This document shows positions 43,543 through 51,638 of a DNA stretch of 61,994 nucleotides, in pieces. Under the pieces are notes generated by a model. It made no database searches and was not told the origin of the DNA. It worked only from the letters and a program-made list of their open reading frames with translations. A program made the position numbers and the translations under genes. Source of the stretch: a virus. How positions within the stretch are numbered: the stretch's first letter is position 1; every line of letters begins with the position of its first letter. The stretch spans positions 1 to 61,994 of the IMG/VR virus record IMGVR_UViG_3300012930_000013. One strand, given 5' to 3'.

Positions 43543-44214
43543 ATGTCTTCCGTAGACGACATCGAGCAGGTGAAGAAGCGCCTCCGCGAGCACGCCGGCA
43601 AGGGTGCGAGCAAAGGCAAGGCCGGCCGCGCGCCCATCACCTCGATCGCCAAGGTCGAGTCCGACCGCGGGCGCAAGAACAGCCGGGTCAAGGGTAACCG
43701 GGCCGAGCTCGACGTCGCCGAGATGTTCTCGCGGTGGAGCGGCGAGGTCGTCCGCCGCACGCCGGGCTCCGGCGGGTGGTCGAACGCGAAGTTCGGCGTG
43801 ACCGCCGACCTCGTGTGCGCGAACCGAGCCTTCCCGTACTCAGTTGAGGTCAAACACAGGGAAAACTGGGTCCTCGACGACCTGGTCACTGGTGTTCGCC
43901 GTGAGCATGACAAGAGCATCGTCCAGTGGTGGAAGCAGTGCGTCGACTCGTGCCCGCGAGATGCTGCGCGTCAGCGCGATGGCATCCGCAGGGACGCCCC
44001 TTTCGCGAAGCTGCCGCTGCTCGTGTTCCGACGCAACCGGCAGCCGTGGCTCGTGATGATGAGCGAGGACACCACGTGCCAGGGAGGCGTCGGGGTCGGC
44101 CTGTTCGAGGTCCCGTGCTCGCCGCTCATCCGCATCGTGAAGGTGATGCTGCTCGAGGTGTTCCTCGACCTCGAGCCCGTCCCCGAGGGTCTCAAGAACT
44201 ACAAAGAAGATTGA
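43543..44214 (+). CDS. Holliday-junction resolvase-like PD-(D/E)XK nuclease
   Basis: 223 aa. A Lys-rich N-terminus is followed by KGNRAELDVA (E55), a RTPGSGGW loop, D89 in GVTADL, and VEVKHRE (E102-x-K104): the order and spacing of Hjc-like or RusA-independent resolvases. With the phage RuvB (57471) it could resolve recombination junctions before packaging. Confidence 0.7.
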   Translation: MSSVDDIEQVKKRLREHAGKGASKGKAGRAPITSIAKVESDRGRKNSRVKGNRAELDVAEMFSRWSGEVVRRTPGSGGWSNAKFGVTADLVCANRAFPYSVEVKHRENWVLDDLVTGVRREHDKSIVQWWKQCVDSCPRDAARQRDGIRRDAPFAKLPLLVFRRNRQPWLVMMSEDTTCQGGVGVGLFEVPCSPLIRIVKVMLLEVFLDLEPVPEGLKNYKED

Positions 44215-44236
44215 CGCGAAGCTGTTCTCGAATACA
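44210..44236 (+). promoter_or_regulatory. Possible promoter for the Cys-rich lipoprotein
   Basis: TTGACG (44211-44216) and TACAAC 16 bases on, just after the resolvase stop; a clear ribosome site (GAGAAGGAGAAC) precedes the ATG at 44257. It lacks the GTCA arm of the seven-site family. Confidence 0.35.
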
Positions 44237-44256
44237 ACTGAGAGAAGGAGAACGAC

Positions 44257-44643
44257 ATGAACCGGATCATCGTGCTACTCACCGCAACGCTGTTCGCCTG
44301 CTACTACGAGCCGAACACAGAGGAGGTCGAACAGAATACCGTGTGTGCCCCGGCGGCGAGGTGCAACCCGATCATCTGCGTCAGGATCTTCAACGGGGTC
44401 CACTGCGACACACGAGATGAAGAGGCGAACGTCCAGTGCCGCAGGTCATCGTGCGGTCAGGCGTCGTTCTGCCCGACTCCTGTGTCGTTCACCAGCATGA
44501 TCGACGACATCTCGTACACGTGCGAGCACACCGGGTGCGCCGGAAACCCTTGCCCGTTTCCAAGCGAGGACTACTGGAACTGCATGTACAACATATCGAA
44601 CGCCAAGACGTTTCAGTGTCAGTACCAGGCTGAAGCTAAGTAA
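44257..44643 (+). CDS. Cys-rich secreted lipoprotein
   Basis: 128 aa. Signal of ~14 residues (MNRIIVLLTATLFAC) ends in a lipobox-like LFAC. After it, about twelve further Cys residues appear (for example CAPAARCNPIICV and CRRSSCGQASFC), likely disulfide-bonded outside the cytoplasm. AT content is higher than in the neighbours. This composition is reminiscent of Myxococcota lipoproteins. In a phage, surface lipoproteins often exclude superinfection or act as morons. Confidence 0.65.
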   Translation: MNRIIVLLTATLFACYYEPNTEEVEQNTVCAPAARCNPIICVRIFNGVHCDTRDEEANVQCRRSSCGQASFCPTPVSFTSMIDDISYTCEHTGCAGNPCPFPSEDYWNCMYNISNAKTFQCQYQAEAK

Positions 44644-44678
44644 CACACGACGTTAGCGCTGCACATGACTAGGAAGAG

Positions 44679-45191
44679 ATGGGAGCCATGAGCACGAAGA
44701 GGATCGCCGAGATCCTGCACGTCGACGAGGTCAAGCTCTCGCACGGGCCCGATGGTGTCCTGATCTCCACTCGGGTCGACGACCTGTGGAAGCACATGGC
44801 GATCGACCACGAGGACCTCGGGACCGGCAAGCACAGGCTCGAGGTCCTCGTCAAGCACCTGGTGATCGCGGCTGACGAGAGCATTAAGCAGGACAACATC
44901 CGCAAGGGCCTCCCTCCATTCGCGTTCGACGGCGCCACGCGAGCGGCGGTGCGCGCCGACCAGGAAGCCAACCAGCGTCGCTGGGTCGAGCGGGCCGAGG
45001 CGGCAGTGCAGCAGGCCAATGAGCGCTTCGAGCGCAGAACCCAGGTTACGGGAGTCGATCAGTTTGCGTCGATGACTTCACTCGCCGCACTCCCCGAGCG
45101 CAATGAGGTTCCAGAGACTCAGGAGCGCGTCGCGATCGACCAGCTACCGAGCCGGTTCCACGCCATCATGGCTGAGCTCGAGGACCTGTGA
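44679..45191 (+). CDS. Unknown helical protein
   Basis: 170 aa, ATG following AGGAAGAG; an ATG at 44688 is also possible. Central helical segment with alternating charged residues (ANQRRWVERAEAAVQQANERF). No motif. Overlaps the next start by GTGA. Confidence 0.55.
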   Translation: MGAMSTKRIAEILHVDEVKLSHGPDGVLISTRVDDLWKHMAIDHEDLGTGKHRLEVLVKHLVIAADESIKQDNIRKGLPPFAFDGATRAAVRADQEANQRRWVERAEAAVQQANERFERRTQVTGVDQFASMTSLAALPERNEVPETQERVAIDQLPSRFHAIMAELEDL

Positions 45192-45550
45192 GCTGGCGAG
45201 AGCTGTTCGGCGACGCGACCCCGGAGGACCTCGCCATCATGCTCGGCGTGGACGAGGTTACGTTGCTTGCGACGCAATCGATGGATATCGTGCTACGAGT
45301 TCGTCTGGGAGTGAACTTTACCCAGAGCAGTATAAGTTACCTAGAACTAGAGAAGAGCTTTACGGTATACCGCGTCAGGAGCATCGTGATCGACACGCTA
45401 AAAATCATGGCGCGGAAGCTTCGCCGCGGTCCTGTTCCTGAGCCGGTCCAGAGTGTGTTAACATATGTGCTCCCTGAGCAAGACACGACGCCGGGTGAGC
45501 AACATGCAGATCGGTTCGCGGCGATCGCGGAGGAGATGAAGGACACATGA
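45188..45550 (+). CDS. Unknown protein
   Basis: 120 aa, GTG start at the overlap. Helical with short strands; ends AAIAEEMKDT, and the previous protein also ends ...AIMAELEDL. No motif. Overlaps the next gene by ATGA. Confidence 0.5.
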   Translation: MSWRELFGDATPEDLAIMLGVDEVTLLATQSMDIVLRVRLGVNFTQSSISYLELEKSFTVYRVRSIVIDTLKIMARKLRRGPVPEPVQSVLTYVLPEQDTTPGEQHADRFAAIAEEMKDT

Positions 45551-45906
45551 GGCAGCTGAGGTACATCGACTACGACTGTCCGTCTTGCGGTGACGCATGC
45601 ACGCGGTTCGTCTACTTCGACACAGAAGCTAGCGTGCCGACCGAGGCGCAGACCTGCCTCGAGCATGTGCAGCCAGAGGGTCACGCCATAGAGGGGACCT
45701 GCAGCAGCGTGCTCGTTCCGCGCGAGATGTCCGGGGTCGGCTACATGAAGACCATCACGAAGGGCAACGAGGACTTCTCCGAGCGCGAGCGCGAGCGCCT
45801 CGAGAAGCGGCAGGACGACCACTGGCGCCGGCAGGGTCGGGACGAGGCCATCGACCGCGAGCGCGCGTTCTTGAAGAAGAACGGCGCGGTCGGCGGGGTC
45901 CGGTGA
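45547..45906 (+). CDS. Zinc-ribbon protein
   Basis: 119 aa. DYDCPSCGD at the N-terminus with CLEHVQ near residue 40 makes a zinc ribbon, like FmdB/regulatory ribbons. The C-terminal half is a charged helix (RERERLEKRQDDH). Function unknown. Confidence 0.55.
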   Translation: MRQLRYIDYDCPSCGDACTRFVYFDTEASVPTEAQTCLEHVQPEGHAIEGTCSSVLVPREMSGVGYMKTITKGNEDFSERERERLEKRQDDHWRRQGRDEAIDRERAFLKKNGAVGGVR

Positions 45907-46157
45907 GCCGAGCGTCCGAGAGCCGACCGCTGCGCGGCCATCGGGTCCTGAAGCACCACTACTACATCTCCGACGAGGACCTCCTGCGGGTCTGGGTCGA
46001 GTCGGCGACGCTGGAAGAGGTCGCGGACATGTGTGGCATCACCGTCAGCACCGTCTTGAACCGCATGACCAAGATGCGGAACCGAGGGGTCGAGGTCCCG
46101 AGGTGGCGCGACCTCCAGCGTCAGCGGCTGCTGGTCAGTCTTGGCGCCACGCCTTGA
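45903..46157 (+). CDS. Helix-turn-helix DNA-binding protein
   Basis: 84 aa, GTG start overlapping. SATLEEVADMCGITVSTVLN is a good HTH (recognition helix near VSTVLNRMT). It ends close to the convergent - strand gene, with a 23-base overlap. Likely a regulator, and a possible candidate for the seven-site operator family. Confidence 0.65.
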   Translation: MSRASESRPLRGHRVLKHHYYISDEDLLRVWVESATLEEVADMCGITVSTVLNRMTKMRNRGVEVPRWRDLQRQRLLVSLGATP

Positions 46158-46542
46158 CGGTGACCTGGACCGTCTGCCCGGTAGACGGCTGTGTCCCGGT
46201 GGGGTCGATCCACAGCGCCACGAACTGACGCTCGTGGAATTCGATGTACATCTGGTCCTGGTCGGTCGGCGAGTTCATCTGCAGAACACCGTGCGGCTTC
46301 GCGGTCGGCGGAGGCGGCGCGCCGAACCCGGTGACGTACTCGTAGTCGAACGTGTAGAGCACGCGAAGTCCGATCGGTGGCGCGGTTGTCCCGAACTCGA
46401 GGGAGAGGCGCTGGCCCTGCGCGACGAAGCCGAAGTAGCACTGGCCGCGCGGGTCGCGCGGGTCGAGGACCGGGGCGAACGGGGTGGGCGGGTTGAGGTC
46501 AACGAGGCGGAAGTAGTCGTTGGTGTGGTTCGTGGCTGTCAT
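46135..46542 (-). CDS. Unknown protein, convergent with the HTH gene
   Basis: 135 aa. Mostly beta strands, with a Pro-rich loop (GFGAPPPPTAKP). TACCTT 10 bases upstream of its ATG is a -10-like box, so it may also be leaderless. It may be a small virion protein; no family recognised. Confidence 0.5.
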   Translation of the reverse strand: MTATNHTNDYFRLVDLNPPTPFAPVLDPRDPRGQCYFGFVAQGQRLSLEFGTTAPPIGLRVLYTFDYEYVTGFGAPPPPTAKPHGVLQMNSPTDQDQMYIEFHERQFVALWIDPTGTQPSTGQTVQVTVKAWRQD

Positions 46543-46735
46543 TTCGCGCGGGAAGGTACACGCAGGACCCGTTCTCCGCAGCTCGGCCTGGCACGAATGT
46601 AGGTAAATCTACCTGGTTCAGGTGGGGTGCACCGCTGGTGCACCTGCACCACTATGGGAAGTGGCCGAATATGCTGGATACCTGGTACAGATCGTGCCGG
46701 TTGCATGCGCCCTGACGCCCAGTTACGCTGGACTG
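46543..46735. promoter_or_regulatory. Divergent regulatory region with paired operators
   Basis: Non-coding space between the - strand gene (start 46542) and the + strand HTH gene (start 46736). It holds AGGTA-AATC-TACCT (46601-46614, inverted repeat) and two copies of GGTGCACC (46626-46633, 46637-46644), a perfect 8-bp palindrome repeated 3 bases apart. It looks like a repressor-binding cluster for a divergent switch. Confidence 0.6.
46701..46729 (+). promoter_or_regulatory. Promoter of the leaderless HTH gene
   Basis: TTGCAT, 17 bases, TACGCT. The GTG start (46736) is 6 bases after the -10 box and in frame with the HTH protein, so the mRNA probably begins at the start codon. Confidence 0.6.
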
Positions 46736-46993
46736 GTGAGCAGGCGAAGACGCCGGAGACCTGTGGTGAAGATGGACCTCTACCGCAAGGCGAAGTGGAT
46801 GGTGGCGAACGGCCTGCCGCCGGCGCACGTCGCCGCGCGCCTCGGCATCTCCCGCACAACCGGGCTGCGCTGGCGCCAGCTCATGGACCACGACGCGACC
46901 GTCAGCGAGCTCCGGCGCCGGGTGCTGCAGCTGCCGCCGCATTGCCGAGAGCAGATCGCCACGGCGATCCAGGACGCGAGGAGAGCAGCGTGA
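46736..46993 (+). CDS. Helix-turn-helix protein, leaderless
   Basis: 85 aa from GTG 46736. A longer frame (from 46622) would cross the operators and the promoter, so it was not used. Basic N-terminus (VSRRRRRRPVVK), then HTH: VAARLGISRTTGLRWRQLM. A likely transcription regulator that controls the divergent region it sits beside. Overlaps the next gene by GTGA. Confidence 0.6.
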   Translation: MSRRRRRRPVVKMDLYRKAKWMVANGLPPAHVAARLGISRTTGLRWRQLMDHDATVSELRRRVLQLPPHCREQIATAIQDARRAA

Positions 46994-47253
46994 ACGACGA
47001 TTTGCATCTTGTGCCGTGCAGGCTGAGCGACTTAGGTCGTGGCGTTACCCTCCTCGTCTCGAGCAGCGCCGACGAACCGCTGCGCCCAGCTACGCGGTGG
47101 GAGCGCTTGAAGTACGCGGTGCTTCAGCCGCTGTTTCACACCACTCGTTGGTTTCGACCTCGGGTTACTGTGGTTAGGATCGGGGACGACGGGTGCGAGC
47201 TGACTTACGAGCGCTGGTCTTGGCTCCGCTGGTGCTGGGAGCAGGTGTCATGA
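46990..47253 (+). CDS. Small unknown protein
   Basis: 87 aa, GTG at the overlap. Trp/Arg-rich C-terminus (ERWSWLRWCWEQV). No motif. Overlaps the terminase-like gene by ATGA. Confidence 0.5.
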   Translation: MNDDLHLVPCRLSDLGRGVTLLVSSSADEPLRPATRWERLKYAVLQPLFHTTRWFRPRVTVVRIGDDGCELTYERWSWLRWCWEQVS

Positions 47254-48269
47254 GCTCGTCGAAGAAGGACCGGACCACGGCGCCTCGCATGGGATCGCGC
47301 CCGTCCAAGGCGAAGCACGTCGACGATCGCAACGTGGCGCCGCCGGCGGGCTACCGCGCCGCCGGCAAGCCCAAGCCGGGTGAGCACGCCATGCGCGATC
47401 AGCTCGCCCGGCGCTTGCCCCGCGTCAACGCCAACCTCTGCCAGAACCTGGACTGCGGTCACGCCCACGAGGCGCACGACCTGGACGACTCGTGCTCGGA
47501 ATGCGAGTGCCGGGTCTGGACGCCGGTGGTACCTTCAGACGTCACCGAGGGCGGCTCCGAGCTTCCTTCGTCGCCGGCAGCATCACCAGGTGCTGCCGGC
47601 ATCCTCGTCCTGGCCGACCTGGACGCACCTCCTCCGGCCGACCCGTGGTGGACGCCGGAGCGCGAGCGCGCGTTCTCCCTCACCCTCCAGGGCGCGCCTC
47701 AACACGTCGTCGCCGGCGAGCTCGGTCGCGACCGCCACACGGTCGCCCGGTGGGTGGAGGACGACCGCTTCGTGCAGCGGCTGTTCGACGAGAACGCGTC
47801 GCGGTTCAAGGCGTCGCGCCAGCGCCGAGCGGTCCAGACCGTGCGGCTCACCGACAAGGCTGAGAGCCTCGCGGTCAAGATGCTCGACAAGGCGATCAAG
47901 CTGGCCGAGAAGGGCGAGGACCAGCTCGGGGTCCGCCTCGCCGCGCGCGACTGGCTGCAGGAGTTTCGTGAGAACTCGCGGCGCGAGGACGAGATCTACG
48001 GGATCGCCGGCTCGAAGGTCGACGTCAACGTGCACGGCAACGTCCAGCACCAGCACCGCGGCAAGGTCGACGTGAGCTTCAAGGCGTTCCTGACGACGTC
48101 ACTGGAGAACGTCGGCGTCGACCTGGGCAAGGAGGAGGTCGCCGCCGACCGCGCGGACGCGGCGCTGGTCGCGGTCACCGAGCGGGCGCTGCTCGAGGGG
48201 ACCTTCCTGGACGAGCTGGTCGAGCGCGAGAAGGAGCAGAGGCTCGCGCCCATGCTCGCCGACCGCTAG
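47250..48269 (+). CDS. Probable small terminase subunit
   Basis: 339 aa from ATG at the ATGA overlap. Residues ~60-130 have CxxC/CxC motifs (NLDCGHAHE, CSECECR). An HTH region near 150-180 (LTLQGAPQHVVAGELGRDRH, TVARWVEDD) resembles small terminase N-terminal DNA-binding domains. The rest is helical oligomerisation. Small terminases recognise the packaging site. The large subunit is on the other strand at 52392. Ends exactly at a 12-bp palindrome. Confidence 0.55.
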   Translation: MSSSKKDRTTAPRMGSRPSKAKHVDDRNVAPPAGYRAAGKPKPGEHAMRDQLARRLPRVNANLCQNLDCGHAHEAHDLDDSCSECECRVWTPVVPSDVTEGGSELPSSPAASPGAAGILVLADLDAPPPADPWWTPERERAFSLTLQGAPQHVVAGELGRDRHTVARWVEDDRFVQRLFDENASRFKASRQRRAVQTVRLTDKAESLAVKMLDKAIKLAEKGEDQLGVRLAARDWLQEFRENSRREDEIYGIAGSKVDVNVHGNVQHQHRGKVDVSFKAFLTTSLENVGVDLGKEEVAADRADAALVAVTERALLEGTFLDELVEREKEQRLAPMLADR

Positions 48270-48273
48270 CGGT
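48262..48273. repeat. 12-bp palindrome carrying two overlapping stop codons
   Basis: ACCGCTAGCGGT is a perfect palindrome. Its central CTAG contains the TAG of the + gene and, read on the other strand, the TAG of the - gene. It may form a shared transcription end. Confidence 0.6.
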
Positions 48274-48577
48274 TGCACCAGCACTCGCAGCCGGTCACGA
48301 AGCACCTCGGCTGCAACGCGCCGGCCGCGTGCTCAGCGCTGCACGTCTTGCACTTGAGCTGTGCTTCTTCCCGCAAGCCTGCACCTCGCAGCTTCATGGC
48401 CGCCGCTCGGCAGACGTTGCAGTCCGGCTCGAGGTCGTTGTTGTCGGGTTCGAGCGTCGCCGCGCTGGAGACCAGTCGTCCACACAGCGTGCGGTGCTGG
48501 TCTACCGTCTCGTGCGAGATGCACGGCGCTGTGTCACTGCGGAACGAGCTCGTGAACACCACGTAGAAGCGGGTCAC
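48266..48577 (-). CDS. Cys-rich zinc-binding protein
   Basis: 103 aa, GTG start; the longer frame upstream is a shadow. Cys/His clusters include a CISH...C region, CNVC, CKTC and CFVTGCECWC at the C-terminus. Looks like a treble-clef or multi-zinc structure. Convergent with the terminase-like gene. Confidence 0.55.
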   Translation of the reverse strand: MTRFYVVFTSSFRSDTAPCISHETVDQHRTLCGRLVSSAATLEPDNNDLEPDCNVCRAAAMKLRGAGLREEAQLKCKTCSAEHAAGALQPRCFVTGCECWCNR

Positions 48578-48582
48578 CGGAG

Positions 48583-48825
48583 CTACTCGGTAGGTGTCCG
48601 CGGCTCGGCCGCCGGTTGCCAGAGAGGGTCGAGGAGGACGCGGCACGCGTCGGCGAAGTCCACCCACTCAGGCAGATCCGGGTCGCAGGCCCCGCGCGCC
48701 CTCGCGCGGAGCAGCTTGAAGTGCCGGTGGAACCAGTCCCCGTCCCATGGCATCCCAGGACACGAGAGCCGGTACGAGACCACGGACATCCGGGCGATGC
48801 GCCCGGCGAACAGGTCGGCCGTCAC
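48583..48825 (-). CDS. Small unknown protein
   Basis: 80 aa, GTG start coupled to the upstream stop (GTGA). Trp/Phe-rich segment WDGDWFHRHFKLLRARARG. No motif. Confidence 0.5.
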   Translation of the reverse strand: MTADLFAGRIARMSVVSYRLSCPGMPWDGDWFHRHFKLLRARARGACDPDLPEWVDFADACRVLLDPLWQPAAEPRTPTE

Positions 48826-49004
48826 CACCGCTGACCCATCGCCGCGGAGTGGCGGACCTTCGCCGAGATCCGGCACTCATCAACGACCCGCGCGACCTCC
48901 CCGTTCGCGTGGGCCGCCCACCGGGCGACCGACTTGGCTCGGTGCATCAGCTTGAGGTCGGACGCCATCTTCATGTCGACGCCGATCTTCTTCCAGTAGT
49001 TCAT
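48822..49004 (-). CDS. Small basic helical protein
   Basis: 60 aa, ATG. Positive charge, helical (MASDLKLMHRAKSVARWAAH). Too short for a family call. Co-translated by overlaps at both ends. Confidence 0.5.
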   Translation of the reverse strand: MNYWKKIGVDMKMASDLKLMHRAKSVARWAAHANGEVARVVDECRISAKVRHSAAMGQRW

Positions 49005-49168
49005 CGTGTTCCTTTCGCGGGGCAGAGCTTGTTGCCCGCGTTGTGCCCCAGCACCCCGCAGGCTCGGCAGGTGATCTTTGCCCGGTGAGGAGCCGGACCC
49101 TTCGGTTTGACCTCGCTGACGAGGCCGGAACTGATCTTCCACGAGGATGACGGCTTCGGGAGCGTCAC
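49001..49168 (-). CDS. Zinc-knuckle microprotein
   Basis: 55 aa, GTG overlapping the upstream stop (GTGA) and ending in ATGA overlap with the next gene. The centre is CRACGVLGHNAGNKLC, a CCHC zinc knuckle (Cys-x2-Cys-x4-His-x6-Cys). It is short and easily missed, but the clear motif and tight coupling argue that it is real. It may bind ssDNA or RNA. Confidence 0.65.
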   Translation of the reverse strand: MTLPKPSSSWKISSGLVSEVKPKGPAPHRAKITCRACGVLGHNAGNKLCPAKGTR

Positions 49169-49722
49169 CGCGGCCTCGGGTGCCCGCCGACCACGTGGTC
49201 GACGACCACCGTGCAGGCTCGCGTGGGCTCTTCCCAGCGCGCCGCCGGGACCTCCTGCAGGGCATTCGCGGTCCTGGCCTGCTCCGTCGCGAGCTGGCCG
49301 CGGAGCAGGTCGTTGTCCCTCGCGAGCTGACCCGCGTCGTACTTCGCGACGTCGAGCTCGCCTCGGAGGCTCTTGACCTCGTGGTCAGCCGCGTCGAGCA
49401 GCGTGAGCACCGTGAGCAGCTGGGAGCAGAGCGCGGAGACGTCGGCCTGGTGGTAGAGGTGCGTCGCCGCCGCCATCCGGTCGAGCCCGTCGCACAGGCG
49501 CGCCACCAGGCGACCGCCGCGGGACTCGTCGCCGCGCAGGAGCTCCGTGCCTCGGCGCGCGAGCACGCGCAGCCGGCGCACGTCGTCGCGGTCGACGGCG
49601 GTGATCCGCCTCGCCTCCTGGTCAGCCTGGGCGACGAGCGCGGCTGACCGGCGGAGGCGGCCCCGCGGGGTCTCGGCCGGCACGCGGGTCGCGAATAGGT
49701 CGGTTCGGGTGTGTACTGACAT
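49165..49722 (-). CDS. Coiled-coil protein
   Basis: 185 aa from ATG 49722. Basic N-terminus (MSVHTRTDLFATRVPAETPRGR), then coiled coil in two stretches (EARRITAVDRDDVRRL and LRGELDVAKYDAGQLARD). No enzyme motif. Next to the zinc-knuckle gene. Confidence 0.55.
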   Translation of the reverse strand: MSVHTRTDLFATRVPAETPRGRLRRSAALVAQADQEARRITAVDRDDVRRLRVLARRGTELLRGDESRGGRLVARLCDGLDRMAAATHLYHQADVSALCSQLLTVLTLLDAADHEVKSLRGELDVAKYDAGQLARDNDLLRGQLATEQARTANALQEVPAARWEEPTRACTVVVDHVVGGHPRPR

Positions 49723-49736
49723 CTGGTCTTGGTCCT

Positions 49737-50807
49737 TTACTTCTGTCTGTCTGCTTGCAACCGGAGCGCATCGTCGATGCGCCGGTCTAATATGATGTCC
49801 CCAGTGCCACGGTCCAGGACAGCGTGGTCTACGAAGAGGTACGTCGAGGCGACGTTCAGTGACCTGCGGACACCGAGCACGTTTCTCGGGAACGGCACGC
49901 CCAGCCGCTGTCGCCACCCTCTCACCAGCTCCCGCATCTCTAGCTCATGTGCGGCAGAGGTCCCGCACACGATCATTGTAGGTAGGTTGTCCCTGAGACA
50001 CTCGGCGAACGCGCGCACGAGGCCGCGCCACGTTCTTCCGGTTCTGCGACCGACTCCAGAATCCCATGGGTATGGTCCAGCCATGTACCTATTATTCTGG
50101 TCCGCGGCGAACACGTCGAAGTCCACCAGGTCGAGCTGGTCGCGGATCTCGTCAGCTAGCGCGTCGATCTCGGCACGTCTGCGGTCATTGCGGGTGAACC
50201 GCGGGCGGGTTGTGCGGGACACGTCGAAGACCCGGACACCGGGTACCTCCACTTCTGGTTTCGCGGTTATGGGCAGCTTCGGCGGCGGGAACATCGTGTG
50301 GAGCGTGAGCTGGCGGCACACCACGCAGTGCAGGTTGAGCTCTGACAAGCTCATCGTGACCAGCTCCCGTCGACCGCACCTGCCGCACCTGTACTCCGCG
50401 CACCTCGTCGACGGGGAGATCTTGTAGGTCGGTCCCGGCGGAGGGCACCCGAGGCACACAGCGATGGTTGCAACGGGCTCGAGGGCGCGGCGCAGCGCGA
50501 ACGCTCCCCCCTCGCATCTCGGGCACATAGGATAATCGGTCTGATCGCGCAGCACGGTTTCAGTCGGGGGAAGAGTTGAGCTCAACTCTTCGTCCACCAC
50601 GATCTGGGCGCTCGGCACCGGCGGAGGTTCGGACGTGGTGAGCAGGTCGATGAGGGAGAAGGCGACCCCTCCGGTGAGCTTCGTAGGGATCTGCTCCAGG
50701 TATGCGCGGGCCTCGACCAGCAGAGGCTCGGACCTGGTCGGCATCTCGGGCGGAGAGTTGAGCTCCTCCGCGATCATCGTGAACCTGAGGTCCTTGTCGT
50801 CCGGCAT
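49737..50807 (-). CDS. Unknown protein with zinc ribbons
   Basis: 356 aa from ATG 50807, which the -10 box at 50822-50817 would place within 10 bases of the transcription start; a GTG at 50831 would extend it by 8 residues. Contains CPRCEGG, CLGC, CGRCGRR and CVVC, indicating zinc ribbons at ~90-180. The C-terminal third (RMRELVRGWRQRLGVPFP-like region) is helical. No family recognised. Confidence 0.55.
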   Translation of the reverse strand: MPDDKDLRFTMIAEELNSPPEMPTRSEPLLVEARAYLEQIPTKLTGGVAFSLIDLLTTSEPPPVPSAQIVVDEELSSTLPPTETVLRDQTDYPMCPRCEGGAFALRRALEPVATIAVCLGCPPPGPTYKISPSTRCAEYRCGRCGRRELVTMSLSELNLHCVVCRQLTLHTMFPPPKLPITAKPEVEVPGVRVFDVSRTTRPRFTRNDRRRAEIDALADEIRDQLDLVDFDVFAADQNNRYMAGPYPWDSGVGRRTGRTWRGLVRAFAECLRDNLPTMIVCGTSAAHELEMRELVRGWRQRLGVPFPRNVLGVRRSLNVASTYLFVDHAVLDRGTGDIILDRRIDDALRLQADRQK

Positions 50808-50816
50808 CTTGAGGTC

Positions 50817-50846
50817 ATCTTGCCGGTTCACGTTGACGTTGTCAAC
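50817..50846 (-). promoter_or_regulatory. Promoter with perfect palindromic operator (site 6 of 7)
   Basis: GTTGAC-AAC-GTCAAC on the - strand is a perfect 15-bp palindrome (50832-50846). It fills most of the 51 bases between the two genes' most likely start and stop. -35 TTGACA and a weak -10 CAAGAT (17-base spacer). The ATG at 50807 is 9 bases beyond it. Confidence 0.7.
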
Positions 50847-50858
50847 GTTAATTGTCGG

Positions 50859-51602
50859 TCACGCGGCCGCGTCGAGCACAGCCTGGCGCAGTATCCTGAC
50901 GATCGCCTTCGCCTCCTCGATGCTGATCTCGCGGGCGATGCAGACGCTCGTCGTCGCACCGGCGACGAACCCGAGCTCGAACTCGAACTTGATGGTCACG
51001 GTCTCGTCATCCTCGTCGCCGGTGATCGTGAACCCACGCACGCTGTCAACGTCGCTCTCGGACGTGGCGACGCTGGCACCCATCAGCTTCCTGCCGACCT
51101 GGCTCTCGATGACCTGCGCTGGACGGCGGAGGTTGCGGGTGACCGCGGACGCGCTGGGCATCACCTTCGGCGCGGCCGGGTCCGACTTCTTCGTCCCACC
51201 TCCGTCCTCCGCCTTCTTGATCGCGTCCACGACGTCATCCTCATCCGGGAGCTCCAGCATCCGGGCAGGCTCCTCCTTCTGCCGGCGGCCCCGGAGCTCG
51301 TACCGGACGTCGGCGAAGCGGGTCTGCGCGACCTGGTCGTCGGGGTCCACGTCGAGCCGCTCGGACATCTGGCGCAGCTGGGCCTCCAGCTCCGTGGTGG
51401 TCATCTTCTTGAGAGTAACCGCCTGGGTCGGAGTCACCGCCGGTCCGGGACGGAGCGTGAACTCCTCGCCGCGACGCTTCAGCTCGCCCTTGAGCGCGTT
51501 CACGCGGTCGGTCTGCTCCCAGGGCACCCCGTCGGGCCAGGTCAGGAAGATGGTCTGCAGGTCGTTCTTGAGGTCGTCGACTGACATCAGCTTCACGGAC
51601 AT
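50859..51602 (-). CDS. Charged protein with repeated helical motif
   Basis: 247 aa from ATG 51602; a GTG at 51608 is possible. Two copies of a ~40-residue helical unit occur (MSVDDLKNDLQ...ELKRRG; MTTTELEAQLRQMSERL...ELRGRR), and the next protein has a third copy. The middle is a flexible linker; the C-terminus has a Thr/Val/Glu-rich beta-like block. Function unknown. Confidence 0.55.
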   Translation of the reverse strand: MSVKLMSVDDLKNDLQTIFLTWPDGVPWEQTDRVNALKGELKRRGEEFTLRPGPAVTPTQAVTLKKMTTTELEAQLRQMSERLDVDPDDQVAQTRFADVRYELRGRRQKEEPARMLELPDEDDVVDAIKKAEDGGGTKKSDPAAPKVMPSASAVTRNLRRPAQVIESQVGRKLMGASVATSESDVDSVRGFTITGDEDDETVTIKFEFELGFVAGATTSVCIAREISIEEAKAIVRILRQAVLDAAA

Positions 51603-51638
51603 GTTCACTCGCTTCTTCTGGTAGCTTTTTGTGAGATG

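Noticed and set aside
46622-46735. Upstream extension of the HTH gene from 46622
   Set aside because: It would cross both GGTGCACC operators and the promoter; the in-frame GTG at 46736, 6 bases after the -10 box, is a better start.
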